From: Lachnospiraceae bacterium
Lineage (GTDB): Bacteria; Bacillota_A; Clostridia; Lachnospirales; Lachnospiraceae
Length of the DNA: 64,000 nucleotides
Assembly (NCBI GenBank): GCA_016291475.1
Contig: JAEEXJ010000002.1
Coordinates: 4,012 to 68,011, forward strand
Reading direction: 5' to 3'
Shown here: one piece after another, positions 55,987-63,794 of the stretch
How positions within the stretch are numbered: the first letter of the stretch is position 1
Layout: each line of letters begins with the position of its first letter
The notes under the pieces: model-generated
Database searches by the model: none
What the model was told of the DNA's origin: nothing
The model's input: only the letters and a program-made list of their open reading frames with translations
Position numbers and translations under genes: made by a program

Positions 55987-57543
55987 ATGTACGACAAACA
56001 GTCCGGAACTATTTTTCTGGGAAAGAGCGGAGACAAAAAGATCTGCATTTATCCCAAGATGGCTAACCGCCACGGCATGATCTGCGGAGCTACCGGAACA
56101 GGTAAGACCATCACCCTCAAAGTCCTGGCCGAGAGTTTTTCGGATATGGGAGTTCCCGTATTCTTAGCTGATGTCAAAGGAGATCTTGCAGGTTTCTGTA
56201 AACCCGGAGCCGATTCCGAGGATATGCAGGCCAGAATCGAAAGATTCGGATTAAAAGAGGAAGGCTTCAAATACGACTCCTATCCCACCAACTTCTGGGA
56301 TGTATATGCCGACAAGGGAATGCCTTTAAGAACTACGATTTCCGAGATGGGCCCTCTTCTCCTCGCCAGGATCCTGGAGCTCAACGATACCCAGACCAAT
56401 GTGCTGGCTATGATCTTCAAGATTGCCGACGACAATAACATGCTCCTCATAGACACCAAAGACCTCAAGGCCATGCTCAACTATGTAGCCGATCATGCCA
56501 AAGAGTACGCTGCAGATTACGGAAGCATCGCAAGACAGAGCGTAAATGCCATTATCAGGTCACTCGTAAATCTGGAAAGCCAGGGAGGCGAATACTTCTT
56601 CGGCGAGCCCGCCCTCGATATCAACGACTGGCTTCGCAGGGACTCGGATAAAGGTCCCATCCAGGTTCTCGATTGCCAGAAGCTGATCAATCATCCCATT
56701 ATGTATGCTACTTTCCTACTGTGGATGATGAGTGAACTCTTCGAATCACTTCCTGAGGTAGGTGACCTCGATAAGCCCAGGATGGTCTTCTTTTTTGATG
56801 AAGCACACCTGTTATTTGATAACGCACCCAAGGCACTTATGACCAGGATCGAGCAGGTCGTTAAGCTCATCCGCTCAAAGGGTGTCGGTATCTTCTTCGT
56901 AACACAGAACCCTGCGGACATACCCGATCCCATTCTTGCCCAGCTCGGCAATAAGATCGAGCATGCCCTCCACGCTTACACTCCTGCGGAGCAAAAAAAA
57001 GCGAAGGCAGCTGCCCAGAGCTTCGTGGTAAATCCCGAGTTCGATACCTACGAGACTCTCCTGTCTCTCGGAACCGGTGAAGCCCTTGTATCCGTTCTGG
57101 ACGAAAAAGGCGTACCCACCATGGTTGAAAACACCAAGATCCTTCCTCCATGCTCTCTCATGGGATCGATCGATGATTCTTCCAGAGATTCAGTAATAAG
57201 AGGAAGCGGATTGTTCTCAAGATACAGCGACTATTTCGACAGAGATTCGGCTTATGAGTTCCTCCAGAGAAACCGTACTCTTGTAGAGGGTGAAGCTCCC
57301 GCCGATCAGGTGCCTGCGGAAGCAGCCGGCCAGGGTGCAAAACCTAAGCCCGATAAGAATTCCCTCAGCTATAAAACAGCCAAGGCTGCCCAGAGCGTAG
57401 CCAAGACCGGAGCCGGAACAGTCGGAAGAGAAGTAGGAAAAACGGTCGGAGGTGCCATCGGAGGTAAGTTCGGAAAGACCCTCGGAGGTAATATCGGATC
57501 CAGCATCGGAAGAAACTTCCTCGGAGTATTCTTTAAGACCTGA
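55987..57543 (+). CDS. HerA/YjgR-like P-loop ATPase (DUF853)
   Basis: The 518-residue cytoplasmic ATPase has Walker A GATGTGKT (34-41) and a Walker B in MVFFFDEAHLLFDNAPK (about 257-273). It also has FFVTQNPADIPDPI and the LLSLGTGEALVSVLDEKG block, all of the HerA-like DUF853 family (YjgR in E. coli). The C-terminus (about 460-518) is glycine-rich (VGGAIGGKFGKTLGGNIG) and looks disordered or membrane-active. It lies 81 bases after the exporter pair with a good ribosome site (GAGGAGG). Its role is unknown; DNA handling is suggested by HerA homology only. Confidence 0.88.
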   Translation: MYDKQSGTIFLGKSGDKKICIYPKMANRHGMICGATGTGKTITLKVLAESFSDMGVPVFLADVKGDLAGFCKPGADSEDMQARIERFGLKEEGFKYDSYPTNFWDVYADKGMPLRTTISEMGPLLLARILELNDTQTNVLAMIFKIADDNNMLLIDTKDLKAMLNYVADHAKEYAADYGSIARQSVNAIIRSLVNLESQGGEYFFGEPALDINDWLRRDSDKGPIQVLDCQKLINHPIMYATFLLWMMSELFESLPEVGDLDKPRMVFFFDEAHLLFDNAPKALMTRIEQVVKLIRSKGVGIFFVTQNPADIPDPILAQLGNKIEHALHAYTPAEQKKAKAAAQSFVVNPEFDTYETLLSLGTGEALVSVLDEKGVPTMVENTKILPPCSLMGSIDDSSRDSVIRGSGLFSRYSDYFDRDSAYEFLQRNRTLVEGEAPADQVPAEAAGQGAKPKPDKNSLSYKTAKAAQSVAKTGAGTVGREVGKTVGGAIGGKFGKTLGGNIGSSIGRNFLGVFFKT

Positions 57544-57569
57544 TATGATCTATTACGATTTAAATGTAG

Positions 57570-57599
57570 CTCCCCGCAGCAATCTGCGGGGAGTTTTTT
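57570..57599 (+). terminator. Strong intrinsic terminator after the HerA-like gene
   Basis: A 10-bp stem CTCCCCGCAG (57570-57579) with CTGCGGGGAG (57584-57593), a CAAT loop, and six T. Confidence 0.96.
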
Positions 57600-58248
57600 G
57601 GTGTTTGTTTTCGGAGGGATTTTAAACATCCGTGTCAGAAAAAGGGCCTTTTTCAGCCATAAATGACACTTATGTCTGCAGACATAATATCGTATAAAGT
57701 ATTCACATTTTTCTTGCAACCAAACATTATTGATCCAAATTGCGACAGTTTTTTATTCTTCTTTGTCCACATGGTGACACAGACGTCTGTGGAAAAAACC
57801 GAGTTCTTCGCGATATTTCTATGGAAAGTTATCCACAAACTATGACATCAAAAAAACTAACGACTATGTCGTCAGAAAAAACATGTATACATAACACCGG
57901 ATACCTGCCCTTTTCGTCAGATTTTTGGCTCGTCCCCCTCCTTGTAGGGATTTTTAGGAAAGCATGAGTTATTTTAATCAACACCGCTTGTTTACTGCAT
58001 TCCGTTTTTGGAAAATTTCATCCCTTCACTCTCCTTTTTTATCCCCTTTCGGACAGCATCCCGAGCGCCGATAACAGCCATAATATGCCTGATCATGTCG
58101 TCTTATCAGCCCTTCTCCGAACTGCATTTTGAAGGCCGTTGTATAGATAAAAATGTGGGAACCGGCAGTATCGATTTGAGTTTCCGATTGCCGAAAAAAT
58201 CGGCAATTTACATAGTTTTCAGGGCGAAAAGTTTTATATATTTTTTCC
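57600..58248. other. Non-coding region with palindromes and DnaA-box-like sites
   Basis: No frame here has convincing start signals or family character. Four 9-mers resemble DnaA boxes: GTATTCACA (57699-57707, one mismatch), TTGTCCACA (57763-57771, one mismatch), TTTTCCACA on the minus strand (57788-57796) and a perfect TTATCCACA (57829-57837). Perfect palindromes stand at 57670-57687 (18 bp, TTATGTCTGCAGACATAA) and 57778-57791 (14 bp, CACAGACGTCTGTG). Smaller ones lie at 57860-57872 and 57883-57892. The motif GTCAGAAAAA or GTCAGATTTTT occurs at about 57634, 57871 and 57915. A further hairpin is at 58187-58207. There is no dnaA or dnaN nearby. Confidence 0.6.
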
Positions 58249-58277
58249 TTTAAAACTGGGGGGTAATGTATTAAAAT
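58249..58277 (+). promoter_or_regulatory. Possible promoter of the YtxH-like gene
   Basis: -35-like TTTAAA (58249-58254), 17 bases, -10 TAAAAT (58272-58277). The -35 is weak, but the -10 and spacing are good. The expected start is about 40 bases before the gene. Confidence 0.5.
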
Positions 58278-58322
58278 GGTCTTACGCATCTAAAGCGATT
58301 CCCATCCCGAAAGGAGCAGGAC

Positions 58323-58784
58323 ATGAGTAAAAAATTTGGTAAATTCCTCTTTGGAACCGTTGTTCTCGGAACAGCCGCTGCAGCCGCAGCATATTATTAT
58401 TATCAGAAGAAGAACGAGGAACCCGTTGTATTAAATGCAGATGACGAACCCGCTGAGGCACCCAGACGCACTTATACATCCCTTGACGATATCTCCGAAG
58501 TAGCCAAGAAGTTCACCGAATCAGCCAAGGAAACGGCAGGTAAGGTATCCAAGAGCGCTAAGGAAGCATATACCAAGGTAAAGGACAGATTCCAGGCTTC
58601 AGATGATCTTGATGACCTGTTCGAGGACCTCGAGGATGATGAAGACGAAGAGGATGATTTCACTCCCCTTTCGGAAACAGCCAAGGACGTAACCAAGGCT
58701 GCTGAAGATGCCGATAAGACCGTAGAAGAATTCTTCGATGATTCCGATGCTGCCGAAGGAACATCCGAAGAGGTAAAGAAATAA
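58323..58784 (+). CDS. Acidic YtxH-like protein with N-terminal membrane segment
   Basis: This 153-residue protein starts at ATG 58323 behind AAAGGAGC. A Gly/Ala-rich hydrophobic stretch (about 8-25) is followed by YYYYQKK. Then comes a lysine/alanine amphipathic region with SAKETAGKVSKSAKEAYTKVKDRF (about 55-78), typical of YtxH/apolipoprotein-like helices. The C-terminal third is very acidic (DDLFEDLEDDEDEEDDF). It may be a membrane-associated stress or envelope protein, but no function is known. It is flanked by a long non-coding region and a bidirectional terminator. Confidence 0.85.
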   Translation: MSKKFGKFLFGTVVLGTAAAAAAYYYYQKKNEEPVVLNADDEPAEAPRRTYTSLDDISEVAKKFTESAKETAGKVSKSAKEAYTKVKDRFQASDDLDDLFEDLEDDEDEEDDFTPLSETAKDVTKAAEDADKTVEEFFDDSDAAEGTSEEVKK

Positions 58785-58813
58785 TCAAACAACTACAACT
58801 CCGATTTTGGTAG

Positions 58814-58852
58814 CAAAAAAACCTCATCTCCGCGTGGAGATGAGGTTTTTTC
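58814..58852. terminator. Bidirectional intrinsic terminator
   Basis: Stem CCTCATCTCC (58822-58831) with GGAGATGAGG (58836-58845), loop GCGT, flanked by A7 and T7 tracts. It lies between the convergent YtxH-like and DUF2225 genes. Confidence 0.95.
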
Positions 58853-58865
58853 TATCTGTTAACGA

Positions 58866-59717
58866 TCATTGTTTAATCTTGGCGAGTTCTTCCTTCAGTT
58901 CCCTGACCTTGTCCTTCATTCTGGGCTTTGCAGAAGGTGAAGAAAGGATTCCGGCTACCATTCTGCTGCAGGTAGGATAATCCTTAAGGTGGAATGCCAG
59001 GTTTGCCAGAAGATAATCCAGCGTTACCGAATCCATGCCGGCAATTGGTACGTCCTCGGAGCTTCTCGCCTCTATGAAGCCGTTATATGCATTGGAATGA
59101 TATTCCGCTTCCTGCTCCGTAAGATTCTTGATAAGCTCGGTGAAATCACCTTCCTCGGCCTCCAGAAACTCTCTGTAACTCCTAAGGAGCCATGCGGTCT
59201 TAAGACATATGAAGGCTTTTTCGCTTGCCTTGGCACGCTTTACGACCGCACATGCAAGTGCGATCTTATATCTTTCCAAAGCCTGGTCGAAGCTGTATGT
59301 TTCCTCATTGTACTTGGTAAGAACTATGTTGGAGGTAATCTTTTCCTTGATAAGTCTGGCCTGAGTGGGAAGTACGGCTCCATGATACCTTACAAGAGTC
59401 GCATATCCGCAGGTGGGGCACAGGACTACATCATATTTCTCTGCTACAAAACCGCCCTCATAGACAAGACGCAGATCAAAATCCGGTTTCTTGATCTTAG
59501 CCTTACCGGTTTTCATGATCTTGGCCGTAAAGTCATGATCACAGACCGGACATTTGAATGCCTTATCATAGATCAGATCGGTTTCTTTGACCTCGGGAAC
59601 TTCGGGAGCTTTCTTTTCCTGCTTGGCAGGTGCTTCCTTCTTTTCCTTACCGAATATGTCCATATTTTCAAGATTGCCTAAGCCAAGGCTCTCAAGCCCC
59701 GATAAAAGACCTGCCAT
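58866..59717 (-). CDS. DUF2225 protein with two zinc-knuckle Cys pairs
   Basis: This 283-residue cytoplasmic protein has a charged N-terminal stretch (about 1-45), then CPVCDHDF (56-63) and CPTCGYATLV (about 99-108). These two CxxC pairs, together with YEGGFVAEKYDVVLCPTCGYA, define DUF2225. A C-terminal helical region (about 125-283) has tetratricopeptide-like features, including the stretch NAYNGFIEARSSEDVPIAG. Function is unknown. It follows glnS by 23 bases and may be co-transcribed with it. Confidence 0.9.
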   Translation of the reverse strand: MAGLLSGLESLGLGNLENMDIFGKEKKEAPAKQEKKAPEVPEVKETDLIYDKAFKCPVCDHDFTAKIMKTGKAKIKKPDFDLRLVYEGGFVAEKYDVVLCPTCGYATLVRYHGAVLPTQARLIKEKITSNIVLTKYNEETYSFDQALERYKIALACAVVKRAKASEKAFICLKTAWLLRSYREFLEAEEGDFTELIKNLTEQEAEYHSNAYNGFIEARSSEDVPIAGMDSVTLDYLLANLAFHLKDYPTCSRMVAGILSSPSAKPRMKDKVRELKEELAKIKQ

Positions 59718-59740
59718 TTCTTTCCTCCAATGATCTATCC

Positions 59741-61441
59741 CTATTTTGCGGGAAGAGTAAATGAACTCTTAAGTCCCACGATACGGTTGAATACAAGATG
59801 ATCCTCAGTGGAATCCTTGCAATCGACCGTGAAAAAACCGTTTCTGACAAACTGGAATCTGTCAAAAGCCTTAGCCCCCTTAAATGCGGGTTCAAGCTTA
59901 CAATCCTTGCAAACCTTGAGCGAATTGGGATTAAGGTTGATATTACCCTCCTCATCATATACGCCCTTCTCTTCGGCTACAAGGTTCTCATACAGTCTTA
60001 CGTCGGCATTGATCGCACTTGATGAAGGTACCCAGTGAATGGTGCCCTTTACCTTACGACCGTCGGGAGAATTTCCGCCCTTGGTCTCGGGATCGTAGGT
60101 ACAGTGTACCACGGTAACATTGCCCGCTTCATCTTTTTCACAAGAAACAGCTGTTACGTAATACGCATTCATAAGTCTGACTTCATTTCCGGGGAAAAGT
60201 CTGAAGTATTTCTTGGGAGGCTCTTCCATAAAGTCATCTCTCTCGATATAAAGCTCTCTTTCAAAAGGAACCGTTCTGGTTCCGAGAGATTCGTTCTCGG
60301 GATTATTGGATGCGGTAACTTCCTCAACCTGACCTTCGGGGTAATTATCGATGACCAGCTTGATAGGATCAAGGATAGCCATATATCTGGGAGCATCCGC
60401 CTTCAGATCTTCCCTGATGCAATACTCAAGTGCAGCATAATCCGCAGAAGCCTGAGATTTGGAAATACCGCAGAGCTCTACGAACTTTCTGATGGATGAG
60501 GGGGTAAATCCTCTTCTCCTGAGAGCCGCGATGGATACAAGCCTGGGATCGTCCCATCCGTCCACGGTTCCGTTCTCAACAAGCTTCTTGATGTATCTCT
60601 TACCGGTAACAACGTTGGTAAGATACATCTTGGCAAATTCGATCTGTCTGGGAGGATTGGGATACTCAAGCTCCTTAACAACCCAGTCATAAAGAGGTCT
60701 GTGATCTTCGAATTCAAGTGTGCAAAGTGAATGGGTGATTCCCTCTTCCGCGTCCTCAATGGGATGAGCGAAATCATACATGGGATAAATGCACCACTTA
60801 TCACCGGTTCTGTGGTGAGCCATGTGGGCTACGCGATAGATTACCGGGTCTCTCATATTGATATTGGGAGAAGCCATATCGATCTTTGCTCTTAAAGTCT
60901 TCTCTCCGTCGGCAAATTTGCCTTCCTTCATCTCTTCGAAGAGCTTAAGGTTCTCCTCTACGGATCTGTTTCTTCCGGGATCGTCCTTGCCGGGAGTATC
61001 GAAAGTACCTCTGTACTCTCTTACCTCATCAGCGGTCAGATCGGAGATATATGCCTTACCCTTTTTGATAAGCTTAACAGCTCCTTCGTACATCTTGTCA
61101 AAATAATCCGATGCGAAGAAGAGCCTGTCCTCCCAATCGGCACCAAGCCATGCAACATCCGCCTTAATGGACTCGACAAACTCGGTCTTTTCCTTGGTGG
61201 GGTTGGTATCATCAAATCTTAGATTGAATTTTCCGCCGTACTCCCTGGCCATGCCTGAATTAAGGATTATACTCTTGGCATGTCCGATGTGAAGATAGCC
61301 GTTGGGCTCGGGAGGAAATCTTGTCATTACATGATCAAATCTTCCCGTAGCAAGATCATTATCTATCTCCTGCTCGATGAAGTGTCTCGAACGCTTCTCT
61401 TCACCTTCCGGATTTTCGGTTCTAATGTCAGTATCTGCCAT
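59741..61441 (-). CDS. glnS: Glutaminyl-tRNA synthetase
   Basis: GlnRS charges tRNA-Gln directly. The 566-residue sequence has the class I HIGH motif ([16 protein letters not shown], about 43-58), [18 protein letters not shown], the anticodon-side block [14 protein letters not shown] and a full C-terminal beta-barrel anticodon-binding region. The KMSKS loop reads [11 protein letters not shown] rather than the E. coli VMSKRKL form, which appears to be a clade feature. Many Clostridia make Gln-tRNA by GatCAB instead; direct charging is notable but not rare in Lachnospiraceae. It lies downstream of the AICAR transformylase gene behind a hairpin. Confidence 0.95.
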   Translation of the reverse strand: MADTDIRTENPEGEEKRSRHFIEQEIDNDLATGRFDHVMTRFPPEPNGYLHIGHAKSIILNSGMAREYGGKFNLRFDDTNPTKEKTEFVESIKADVAWLGADWEDRLFFASDYFDKMYEGAVKLIKKGKAYISDLTADEVREYRGTFDTPGKDDPGRNRSVEENLKLFEEMKEGKFADGEKTLRAKIDMASPNINMRDPVIYRVAHMAHHRTGDKWCIYPMYDFAHPIEDAEEGITHSLCTLEFEDHRPLYDWVVKELEYPNPPRQIEFAKMYLTNVVTGKRYIKKLVENGTVDGWDDPRLVSIAALRRRGFTPSSIRKFVELCGISKSQASADYAALEYCIREDLKADAPRYMAILDPIKLVIDNYPEGQVEEVTASNNPENESLGTRTVPFERELYIERDDFMEEPPKKYFRLFPGNEVRLMNAYYVTAVSCEKDEAGNVTVVHCTYDPETKGGNSPDGRKVKGTIHWVPSSSAINADVRLYENLVAEEKGVYDEEGNINLNPNSLKVCKDCKLEPAFKGAKAFDRFQFVRNGFFTVDCKDSTEDHLVFNRIVGLKSSFTLPAK

Positions 61442-61461
61442 TTCATAACTCCTGATATTAT

Positions 61462-61493
61462 ACTTGAAACGCCCGGATTAAGGCGTTTCAAGT
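61462..61493 (-). other. Hairpin between the AICAR transformylase gene and glnS
   Basis: A perfect 12-bp stem (ACTTGAAACGCC at 61462-61473 with GGCGTTTCAAGT at 61482-61493) has an 8-base loop. On the minus strand it is followed by ATAATATCAGG rather than a T run. So it may be a processing or attenuation element, or carry a TATAAT box for glnS. Its arms do not form a T-box. Confidence 0.7.
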
Positions 61494-61510
61494 TTGATGT
61501 TGAGTGTTAT

Positions 61511-62689
61511 TTAATGATGGAAAAGTCTGATTCCGGTGAAGCACATTACCATATCGTACTTGTCACAGGCCTCGATGACTATATCATCTCTCTTGGATCC
61601 GCCGGGCTGAGCGATGTACTTAACTCCGCTCTTGCGTGCTCTCTCTACATTGTCAGCAAAGGGGAAGAATGCATCGGAGCCGCAAATAACATCTGTATTT
61701 TTAGCAAGCCATGCTTTCTTTTCCTCTCTGGTAAATACGGGAGGCTTCTCAGCGAAGATGGTCTGCCAGGTTCCTTCCGCAAGAACGTCTTCGTACTCAT
61801 CTCCGATGTAAAGGTCGATGGCATTGTCTCTGTCAGCTCTCTTAATAGTGTCAAGGAACTTAAGTCCGAGAACCTGAGGGCTCTGGCGAAGGAACCAGTT
61901 GTCTGCCTTGCTTCCCGCAAGTCTGGTGCAGTGGATTCTGGACTGCTGTCCTGCGCCGATACCGATAGCCTGTCCGTCCTTTACATAACATACGGAATTT
62001 GACTGAGTATACTTAAGAACGATGAGGGAAACCTTCATGTCTGCAAGTACGTCTGCAGGGATGTCCTTATTCTTGGTAACGATGTTTCCGGGAAGAACCT
62101 CATCTGCATTGAGTTCGTTTCTACCCTGCTCGAAGGTAATTCCATACACCTGTTTTCTTTCGAGTTCGGCAGGCTTATAGTTCTCATCGATCTGAATGAT
62201 GTTATAATTGCCGCTCTTCTTACCCTTTAAGATCTCAAGAGCTTCAGGCTCATATCCGGGAGCAATTACTCCGTCAGACACCTCGGGCTTAATGAGCATT
62301 GCGGTGCTTACGTCACATATATCTGAAAGAGCGATGAAGTCTCCGAAGGAGCTCATTCTGTCAGCGCCTCTTGCTCTTGCATATGCACATGCAAGGGGGC
62401 TGAGCTCAGCCTTCTCATCTACCCAGTAAATCTTCTTAAGTGTATCGGAAAGAGGACGTCCAATAGCCGCACCTGCAGGTGATACATGCTTAAAGGAGGT
62501 TGCTGCAGGAAGACCGGTAGCCTGTTTTAACTCCTTAACAAGCTGCCATCCGTTAAAAGCATCCAGGAAGTTGATGTATCCGGGCTTACCGTTAAGAACG
62601 GTAACAGGGAGGTCGCTTCCATCCTCCATAAAGATCCTTGAGGGCTTCTGATTGGGGTTACATCCGTACTTAAGCTGAATCTCGCTCAT
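61511..62689 (-). CDS. Stand-alone AICAR formyltransferase (PurH transformylase domain only)
   Basis: This enzyme adds a formyl group from 10-formyl-THF to AICAR, the ninth step of purine synthesis. The 392-residue protein corresponds to the transformylase half of PurH: LKYGCNPNQKPSR, INFLDAFNGWQLVKEL, AATSFKHVSPAGAA (Lys-His catalytic pair), GIGAGQQSRIHCTRLAG and the GSDAFFPFADNVERA block are present. The N-terminal IMP cyclohydrolase domain is absent, so ring closure must come from a separate protein such as a PurO-type enzyme elsewhere. It begins at ATG 62689 and precedes glnS. Confidence 0.9.
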   Translation of the reverse strand: MSEIQLKYGCNPNQKPSRIFMEDGSDLPVTVLNGKPGYINFLDAFNGWQLVKELKQATGLPAATSFKHVSPAGAAIGRPLSDTLKKIYWVDEKAELSPLACAYARARGADRMSSFGDFIALSDICDVSTAMLIKPEVSDGVIAPGYEPEALEILKGKKSGNYNIIQIDENYKPAELERKQVYGITFEQGRNELNADEVLPGNIVTKNKDIPADVLADMKVSLIVLKYTQSNSVCYVKDGQAIGIGAGQQSRIHCTRLAGSKADNWFLRQSPQVLGLKFLDTIKRADRDNAIDLYIGDEYEDVLAEGTWQTIFAEKPPVFTREEKKAWLAKNTDVICGSDAFFPFADNVERARKSGVKYIAQPGGSKRDDIVIEACDKYDMVMCFTGIRLFHH

Positions 62690-63188
62690 TCTTTCATACT
62701 CGCCTTAAAAAGGCGTCCTTTCTGTGAAAAATAAACTACGTACTACGAAACTTGATTATATCATAAGAAAGCCCGTCCTAAAAGAGCCAAAGGGGACGGT
62801 TCTTACCGGCTGGGTAAGAACCATCCCCACTGAAAGGAACGTGTTTTCGAGGCGAGTCAGGGAGTAACTTTCTTCTATCAAGTCACTTCACAGAATTTCT
62901 TGCTCAACCCTGCAAGTGATAAATTATGTTCTAAACAAAAAGGAGTCACATATGCATTCGCCAACGCTTTTTGTAGTTCTATCTCCATTTTTCTATGAGT
63001 CATATGTTCCATATATTTCAGTTTCTAGGTTCAATCATAAATTTGATTAAAAATTCAATATATCACTCACAAGATCTCTTAAACCAGCAAGAAATCATTT
63101 ATACATGTTTATTTGCAAAATCAAACAATAATACACCTCTCCTCTGTAATAGGAGATTCAAACTGAATAAAATCATAAAACCACACTA
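62690..63188. other. Non-coding stretch upstream of the AICAR transformylase gene
   Basis: It holds a dispersed hairpin repeat at 62792-62828 and, beyond 62930, AT-richer DNA. A minus-strand frame of 44 codons at 62878-63012 (ATG at 63012, ending GLSKKFCEVT) has no clear ribosome site, so I do not call it a gene. No tRNA or other RNA gene is recognisable. Confidence 0.6.
62792..62828. repeat. Dispersed hairpin repeat (GGGGACGGTTCTTAC type)
   Basis: GGGGACGGTTCTTAC (62792-62806) pairs with GTAAGAACCATCCCC (62814-62828), a 15-bp stem with one mismatch and a 7-base loop. The core GGGGACGGTT is also at 50303-50312. Similar intergenic hairpins are widespread in Clostridia genomes. Confidence 0.7.
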
Positions 63189-63584
63189 TCAATAAATAGC
63201 TCGAAATGGCGGATGGCCAGTATCAACATTACCAAGCAATGAAGGCTCTCTAAATCTGGAAGTGGTTACAAAATTAAAGATTATTAATCCATTTTCCCTT
63301 CTATCTAAAGAAATGTTGATTTTAGTAGGAACGAAGGGGTGGTTGCACGCTACCAAATCAATAGTATCCTGAACATTCCAAAGCCTGCCACCAACATTTT
63401 TTTCACTTAAATAGAGCAGACGCATCATATCATCCAGGCCGTTATATGGTTTATCTTTTTCATAAGTGGCAACAATTGTAAATCTAATGCTATTTTCATC
63501 AAAATCATCTCCAACTATTTCTTTTATCGTCATAATAAGATAATCATGGAAAATTGTTTTATCCATTTTAGTTATTTTTTTCAC
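63189..63584 (-). CDS. Orphan protein of unknown function
   Basis: I do not recognise this 131-residue protein. It starts at GTG 63584 with GGAGG 6 bases upstream. There is no signal peptide or TM. The sequence is mixed and soluble, with IRFTIVATYEKDKPYNGLDDMMRLLYLSEKN and a C-terminal beta-rich part (TKINISLDRRENGLIIFNFV). Its DNA is AT-richer than the housekeeping genes, and it sits beside a gene remnant and another small orphan, all on the same strand. This setting is typical of recently acquired or toxin-immunity-like accessory genes, which is inference only. Confidence 0.65.
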   Translation of the reverse strand: MKKITKMDKTIFHDYLIMTIKEIVGDDFDENSIRFTIVATYEKDKPYNGLDDMMRLLYLSEKNVGGRLWNVQDTIDLVACNHPFVPTKINISLDRRENGLIIFNFVTTSRFREPSLLGNVDTGHPPFRAIY

Positions 63585-63658
63585 CGTTATCCTCCTTGAA
63601 AAACTCTGTTTTTATAGCCCCATCGAGATCATCCCTCTTCGGTCAGATATCTGTCCTT

Positions 63659-63781
63659 TTAGGTTACGCCGTCACGTATACATTCATTAATCTTATCTGA
63701 CCACTGTTTGGTATAGTCATCCTGAACAAGTTCATATAATTTATCGAAATACCTGTCAAAATGGTCTCCGCTAATCCAATT
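63659..63781 (-). pseudogene. Gene remnant (C-terminal fragment)
   Basis: On the minus strand 63781-63659 is open for 40 codons with protein-like composition (NWISGDHFDRYFDKLYELV, then QWSDKINECIRDGV) and ends at TAA, but has no start codon and no ribosome site. A stop lies just upstream in the same frame. It looks like the tail of a gene whose front part was lost. The family is not recognised. Confidence 0.5.
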
Positions 63782-63794
63782 TTATATAGATGGT

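Noticed and set aside
55987..57543. HerA-SIR2 or HerA-nuclease defence system
   Set aside because: The neighbours are an ABC exporter and a non-coding stretch; no effector gene is adjacent, and the DUF853 type is widespread outside defence loci.
57653..57838. 61-codon minus-strand frame in the palindrome-rich region
   Set aside because: No ribosome site, odd composition, and it spans the palindromes. It is more likely chance.
57660..57900. Chromosomal replication origin
   Set aside because: DnaA-box-like sites are present, but none of the usual neighbours (dnaA, dnaN, rpmH, gidA) is here and the genes on both sides are unrelated.
58187..58207. Terminator at the ATTGCCGA/TCGGCAAT hairpin
   Set aside because: No T tract follows on either strand and no gene ends nearby.
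62878..63012. 44-codon minus-strand frame
   Set aside because: Its composition is protein-like, but it has no ribosome site or family match, and it is too short to call.
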